Source of the DNA: Ctenosaura bakeri
Taxonomy: Eukaryota > Chordata > Lepidosauria > Squamata > Iguanidae
Assembly: GCA_948474755.1 (NCBI GenBank)
Contig: CAOLHI010001013.1
Span: forward strand, 310,001 to 374,000
Direction of reading: 5' to 3'
DNA length: 64,000 nucleotides
Shown here: in pieces, positions 58,414 to 64,000 of the stretch
How the letters are laid out: the number at the start of each line of letters is the position of its first letter
Position numbering within the stretch: the stretch's first letter is position 1
The notes under the pieces: model-generated
Seen by the model: the letters and a program-made list of their open reading frames with translations, nothing else
Told to the model about the DNA's origin: nothing
Databases searched by the model: none
Program-made: the position numbers and the translations under genes

Positions 58414-60689
58414 TTATGTTCAGACTAAAGTTTAGAGAACCTCTCAACTCAAACAAGACTGGAGAGGACATTCTATATCAAATGATACCTTAGCACAAGA
58501 AGATATCATGTAGTTTCAGCCTTCTTTGTTACCAGTTTCTGTGATGCTTAACATAATGAGAACCTTCAGATGATCTCAGAGTGGATTTCAGTAGCTTAAT
58601 TGCATATACATTCTGCCAGGCTAATTAATGGAAGTTACCCACATTCTCCCATAGGACATTATAAAATGGTCACTTGATGAAAAGATTGGTTTGCACGCTC
58701 TTGACAAATGTGAAGTGACATTTTACCAATGTCTTTTGTAGCCATGTATGAAAGAACCAGTTCATTTGAAAACCTTCCCCACTAGGATGAAGTGAAAAAG
58801 ACAATACTCATCCCTAAAGGAGAGTTGAGCTAAATAAGTGGTTCACACTTCTTGTTCACAACAGATGAAAGGGGACGATTCTCAACTCATTGTACATTTG
58901 ATCACAAACAAGGAATCTTCCAGATCAAAGGGGAACATAATAATGGAGCCTAACGAAGGGAACTTGATCCAAACACAACTTTAAATGAGGGAACTTCCAT
59001 ATTAAAGCATACCTACCAGACCAAAAGCTTTTGATACATATTGTGTTTTTTAACATATGATTGCAGGGTGGGGGAATAGCCAATAGAAAATGCTGGTATT
59101 CATCAAAATTTTACGTTAGAATGAATGCACTAAAATGTAAGAAGATTTTGCTCCCCAGTGGTACAACCAAACAATACTTTTGAAAGGGGAAGACTATAAA
59201 TGTGGTAGTGACCTGAATAAAAGCTTCAGTGATTTCTACATATCAGCAGGATAGGAAATGAGTCTGATGGTCTTAATCCAATTCCCAGTGGACTGAAGTC
59301 CACAGCATCAAGCTTCTCCACTACAATTAGCACTAATTGGCAACTTTTTTGGCAGTCTCTTGAGAAAGGCTGAGGCCTCAATGAGCAGGAAAGTGAGCCC
59401 TGTATTTGTTCATGCTAGATCTGATCTCTTTAGATAGAGGAAGACAGACTATAAAGCAATAAGGAAAGTTTATACTGTTCTGTTCTGAACTGTGCCTCAT
59501 GACTTGGGCAAGATGCAGTTTTTAGAAGTGCCACAATTATATTTTCCTAAGGCAAATAACAGCAAAGAATGAGGAAACAATCACTTTAAATCAAAACTGA
59601 AGACAAGGGATTAAAACTGAAATAAACCTCACTGTTAGTTTCTTCCTTGCCTAAGCAGATAATAGGACTAATAGCAGATAATAGTTTCCTCAGATATTTC
59701 CTCACAACAGGATGCTCACAAGTAGCTTCCATTGTAGCATATTGATAAACATAGGCTTGATTTAACTCCATTTGGTCACAACCTCAAAACTGACTGCAGG
59801 CATCAATATAAAATATTTTTTCTTGGAAAAAAATGTGCCTACCAGCTTTTCATACTTAAACCTGTGGATCATATATGAAAACAGAGATGGATTTTCTCCC
59901 TGTAGACATTAATGTACATCTATTTCTGAATGTTTAAATATATTCTCACTGAAACAGAAATAGGCTTAGTTCTGTTCACGTGCTGATGTCAAAGCAATTT
60001 CTCTGTTCTTTTTATACTCACTGTCAAATAAACAAAGAAGCCACACTTTGAATGGTAAATATTGAGAAAAAGAAGGCAAAAATGGGTGGGAGAAGAATTT
60101 AGCAGTACTTTTGAAACAAGCGGGTTTATTTTTGTATGAGTTTTGTGTCTTTCAGTCCATTTCTTTAGGATCCATAATATCTTTGTCATCTGAAGAAGTG
60201 GACTAAAAACCACGAAAGCTTGTGCTAAAATAAATCATTTTGTCTCAAAAGTGCTGTTGGATTCTTCCCCTGCAACCTACAAATACAAACCTCTATTCCC
60301 CCTTCCTCCTCCCCTCTCTTTGTGCTGAAATAGACTACTATCACTTTTAAAACAACAGGGAAATACATGTATTTGGTATCCTCACACACCCATTCTATAG
60401 GTGAAAGTAGAATCTTTATTAGGCATTAAAACTTTTGTAGAAAGAGACTTCTTATGTTAGAGTATAACAACGTTCCCCTTTATGGCACCAGACAGAAATT
60501 TGGGGCTACAAAATCACCCCTGCCACCATAGCCTGCTGGTAAGGATGGGGAGAATTGTACACCAGATTGGGGGAATGCTAAGGTAAAATGTGCCATAATA
60601 CAGTAGAATTTTTTCTTTTAGTGGACAATTTCTAAAGTTTAAACTGTACTTTCTAAACTAAATTATGTTATTTGGTAGTTTCTTCTTTT
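58414..60689. other. Upstream flank, no gene
   Basis: It includes a repeat fragment near 60185-60270 (TCTGAAGAAGTGGACTAAAA, CCACGAAAGCTTGTGCTAAA) of a type widespread in reptile genomes. Its family is uncertain to me. Otherwise nothing is recognised. Confidence 0.4.
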
Positions 60690-60830
60690 ATTACAGGAGA
60701 GGATCTCCCCTGTAGCTGCTCCCAGGCTGTAGAACTTCCTTCCAGGAGGTCTGGTTGGCCCATCCCTGCTCTCTTTCCACTGGCAGGTTAAGACTTTTTT
60801 GTTCAGGCAGGCCTTTGAGAGTCAATTGTG
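60690..60830 (+). mobile_element. L2-clade LINE C-terminal fragment
   Basis: TGTAGCTGCTCCCAGGCTGT, AGAACTTCCTTCCAGGAGGT and AAGACTTTTTTGTTCAGGCA match the element at 23045-23312. It stops where a CR1 3' end begins. Confidence 0.7.
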
Positions 60831-60844
60831 TTAGCAGTAGTATG

Positions 60845-61198
60845 TATGAAGAGAGGTGGCATGATAGCCCCCTTTAAATATCTGAAGGGATATCATGCAG
60901 AAGATGGAGCAAGCTCGTTTTCTGTTGCTTCGGACATGAACCAATTGATTCAAATTACCAAAAAGAAAAAAGAAAAAAAAGGGGGAGAATTTACTGATGG
61001 CAAGTGATGTTTGACTGTATAATAGTCTGCTTCAGGGCGTGGCTGAAAGTGATTGAACATGTTTCATTAAAAGTGTTTGAACAGAAGTTGGGATGCTATC
61101 TATCAGGAATGCTTTGGTTCTGTATTCCTCCACAGCACAGGATTGGACTAGATGGCCTTTGGGAGTTACTTTCAACTCTATTATTCTATAATTCCATG
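60845..61198 (+). mobile_element. CR1 LINE 3' end
   Basis: The motifs TGATAGCCCCCTTTAAATAT, CTGAAGGGATATCATGCAGA, AGGATTGGACTAGATGGCCT and TTCAACTCTATTATTCTATA end with the CR1 octamer-type terminus (ATTCTATAATTCCATGA). Sense strand. Confidence 0.75.
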
Positions 61199-62349
61199 AA
61201 ACTTTCCTTCTTTGTTCTTGGTTTACCAAGTATAGCAGGATTGTGTTTGGTGCAAGGCAAGTCTGCAGTATGGAATTTGACAATATTTGCTTTTGTGGTC
61301 TTGGCTAAATTAAGAAGCAGGTTTTTGTTTCTTTAGTAAGTCAGACTTCCCACCTTGTAGAATGCATTTTTTTCCCTTTAAATTAGTCCCTTGGTATTTG
61401 ATCCTAGAAGAAACCCAACAACATTTCACCTGCAAATGGATCAAAGGATCAACAAGTGTGTGTACATAACACACTCTCACTCTGTGTGTTCTGAAGTGGC
61501 TCCTTTGAAATTTAATCCTCCTAATAATGGTCTTTGATGCTCCTGTCAAACAATCAAGATAGAGCCTTATTGCAAACTTATTATGAGTAATAAACAGTAG
61601 TAATGTGTTAAGCACTTTACTGTCAAATATGCACATCTTATACAAAATTACTTTTAAAACACTATCTCAAAGTTTTCTATCTAAAAAAGAAATGAAAATA
61701 TTAACTTCTACTGGAATTAGCAGTCACAATGTAGTTATTGTTGCAGCAGCTAACATATTTGCCTCTTTGTCTTTCCTGACTCCCTGATGTGCTCCAACTC
61801 ATGGATCCATCACTGTAGGCACAAGCAACCTCTTTATGTATGGCCTGTTCTTTGACTACATCTGGACTGGATTATCACTTTTAAATATGCTTTTAAAATG
61901 TCCTAGTATCTCACTCCTCCTCCCACTTTTACTCTTTGTCCTCGGCTTACTTCAATTGCTTCTGGCTAAGTTCAAATGTAAAAGCTGATAGAACTTGGTT
62001 AACTCACAGGTAAGGAGTAGAGAGGAGAGGGTGAAATCTTGCCCCTTCCAATAGGCACAGGTCAGAATAAACTATTGCAGCCTTTCCTGGTCTGATAGGT
62101 CCTTCTCATTAGTAACTTTTGCCACCTTGAGCACACTCTGATGTTGCTTGACCACATGTCCTTGTTTTCATTTGTAAAATGTTTGATGGTATGATATTAA
62201 ATAGCTATTAAACACTGAATTGTCCAATACTGTTAAAGATTTCCACAAATAGTTGTACTACTACAGAATCTACAGTTATTTCTAATGTACATTTTGTGAC
62301 ATTTTCTTACTGTGTATCAGAACTAGGAAACCTGTGGCCCACTAGATGT

Positions 62350-62700
62350 TGTTATTGCTGTTGCTGTTGTTATCTTTATTTATGCTCCACCTTTTATCCA
62401 AAACCGGAAGTGAAAGTGGCTTACAAATTAAAACAAGAACAATATAGTTATAAAAATACTAAAGTTTAGCATTACAATAGACTTAAACTACTGACAATGC
62501 TTTACAAAATCTTATAATTAAAACTGCTTTAAAAAACAGTTTTAGATAATACAATTAACCCAATACATATACTCTTTTAAAAGTACAACAAAAGTACAAC
62601 AAGGAAGGGGCCATCCTAGCTTATCTAAAAAGGAAGTCCCATAGTCTAGATTGAGACAGTCACTGAAAAGGCCCTATCAGTTCCCTGCTCTAGATCTCAT
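62350..62700 (-). mobile_element. LINE 3' end (L2-like), minus orientation
   Basis: On the plus strand, TTATCTTTATTTATGCTCCA, CCTTTTATCCAAAACCGGAA and GTGGCTTACAAATTAAAAC are the complement of the 'AAGCCACTTT...ATAAAAGGTGGAGCATAAATAA' terminus. The region GGCCATCCTAGCTTATCTAA belongs to its untranslated part. At the 62330 end it abuts a MITE-like TGTGGCCCACTAGATGTTG. Confidence 0.6.
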
Positions 62701-62887
62701 TAGCCCTTCCAATATGAGTAATGGGCAGAGATGCACTGATATGCATTTTTATTTTTATAAATAATTATTGTTTTTATAAATAAATCCAATTTAATAATTG
62801 TAAACCATCAGCATTTCAGGATCTGCTGTTTCTTCAGGTCTGCTGTTCCATAAATTTAGTTGGCTTTTATGATTTTTTTTTTAAGTT

Positions 62888-62955
62888 CTAAAGCAGAAGC
62901 AGGTAGCCACAGCTCCTCCAAAATGCTGTTCAACTACAGTTCCCATTATTTATTG
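62888..62955 (+). mobile_element. MITE fragment of the ACTACAGTTCCCAT type
   Basis: AGCAGGTAGCCACAGCTCCT, CCAAAATGCTGTTCAACTAC and AGTTCCCATTATTTATT. It may pair with the piece at 62325-62345 (CCTGTGGCCCACTAGATGTT). Confidence 0.45.
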
Positions 62956-62959
62956 CCAT

Positions 62960-64000
62960 GACCTGGAAATAAGGATGTTATTTGGAAATGGACAAGAACT
63001 GCCAAATATCTTCTAATTTTCTGAGAATAGTGAATGTCAAGATTGACTAACATTAAAAAAAAAAGGTACAAGAGTGGGTAAAATAAGACATGAGACACAA
63101 GCGTATAATTATAGCAAAGCAATACAGAGTTAGAAGCTTCTAATTTCCCTGTTTCACTTCTGTCATTGTAGTGAATCAGAAATTTGAAGCCTTTCTATGA
63201 TTCACTTAGTAGATACATAATGAAGCTAGGAAATTAAACTAGATCTCACAGAAAGAGACTTGATTGACTAAATTTCAAAAACAGGAAAAGTGTAGCGATC
63301 AGTGGTGATGATTTCAGCAGATGACACCAATACAAGGAACTCTCCCCCTGCTCTCATTCCCATGTTTTATTTATGCAAACCACTGCATTCTATTGCATTC
63401 TGTCAGTTCAGTGTGTGCACTGCTACTATTGTTCCAAACAAGAATCTTTAGAGAGTTCAGAGGATAAATGGAAAGGTCAGAGAACTATAGTTTTCTTGCA
63501 CTTAAATCTTCAAAGGCAAGAGGCGGCTAATCACCAGGGATGTAGTCTAGCACAGTACAAAGAGCCCAAAACAGCTTATCCTAAGAATGGTTTAATAATC
63601 AGAGTGCTGAGAAGGTGGGAAGAGTTGTAAGCACACAATGGCAAATTGTTGTCAAAGAACAACTCTCTAGGGTGACAATCCTGCCACATGTTAGATAATC
63701 ATTACGCCAGCAGCAAAGAATGAAGAGGAGCTGCCAGTCAAATAGTTGTATATAGTCAAATATCTGTATATATTCTACTTTGAAGCCTCGATTTCCAAAT
63801 TGGGATTTGTGGAAAAAGGTGGGACCTACAGTTAATAAGAACCCATCATATTCTATCAATCTACAATGTAACACAATATGAAAATAAGAACTAAAAGAAA
63901 TATATGCAATGCCAATAAGATCAGTATCCAATGTGATCCACAGACATGAAATTACATAGCATATAGGTAGGATAATATCAAGGAATTAAATCAAGCATTT
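62960..64000. other. End of the window, no gene
   Basis: AT-rich DNA with two unconvincing open frames (63373-63630 plus, 63931-63599 minus). I recognise nothing in it. Confidence 0.4.

Overview
The window is vertebrate nuclear DNA, most likely from a squamate reptile (lizard or snake). Four split exons with canonical splice sites sit in AT-rich DNA. The interspersed repeats are of a squamate type: tRNA-derived and 5S-derived SINEs that share a 3' tail, CR1/L2-clade LINE pieces, an RTE/BovB-like fragment, hAT and pogo-type elements and palindromic MITEs. There are no operons, CRISPR arrays or prokaryotic features. The species cannot be named from sequence alone.

The only protein-coding gene I can support is the 5' part of ADAMTS20, on the minus strand. 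Exon 1 (29561-29651) encodes the start and signal peptide and lies in a CpG island (about 29280-30260). Exon 2 (26524-26870) and exon 3 (13702-13867) encode most of the prodomain. Exon 4 (2415-2671) encodes the end of the prodomain, the furin site and the start of the metalloprotease domain. All junctions keep frame, giving 287 codons before the gene leaves the window at its low-coordinate edge. Introns 1, 2 and 3 are about 2.7, 12.7 and 11.0 kb.

Introns (1-29560): intron 4 has two purine microsatellites and a palindromic MITE. Intron 3 has CR1/L2-clade pieces, an L2 copy split by a SINE, a GC-rich 485-bp MITE (6561-7045) and a pogo-type MITE (9013-9515). Intron 2 has an L2 copy split by a palindromic MITE. 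Intron 1 has another palindromic MITE, a SINE and a (CG)n tract just below the exon 1 donor.

Upstream flank (about 30300-64000): I see no gene. It holds CR1 and RTE/BovB-like remnants, a pogo/Tigger-like element (31674-32388), several SINEs, a (CTT)n array, a solo retroviral LTR in ADAMTS20 orientation (39709-40607), a hAT-like element with a perfect 8-bp target duplication (45184-45853), a CT/CA minisatellite, a second pogo-type MITE inverted relative to the first (53586-54086), a 5S-derived SINE (58194-58413) and more LINE pieces.

I did not find an undescribed biological system. The most interesting items are regulatory or evolutionary: the same-strand LTR promoter upstream of ADAMTS20, the CpG-rich MITE carrying a YY1-type motif, nested insertions that order repeat activity, and SINE families with different heads but one tail. 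Repeat family names are from recognition of motifs and need a library search.
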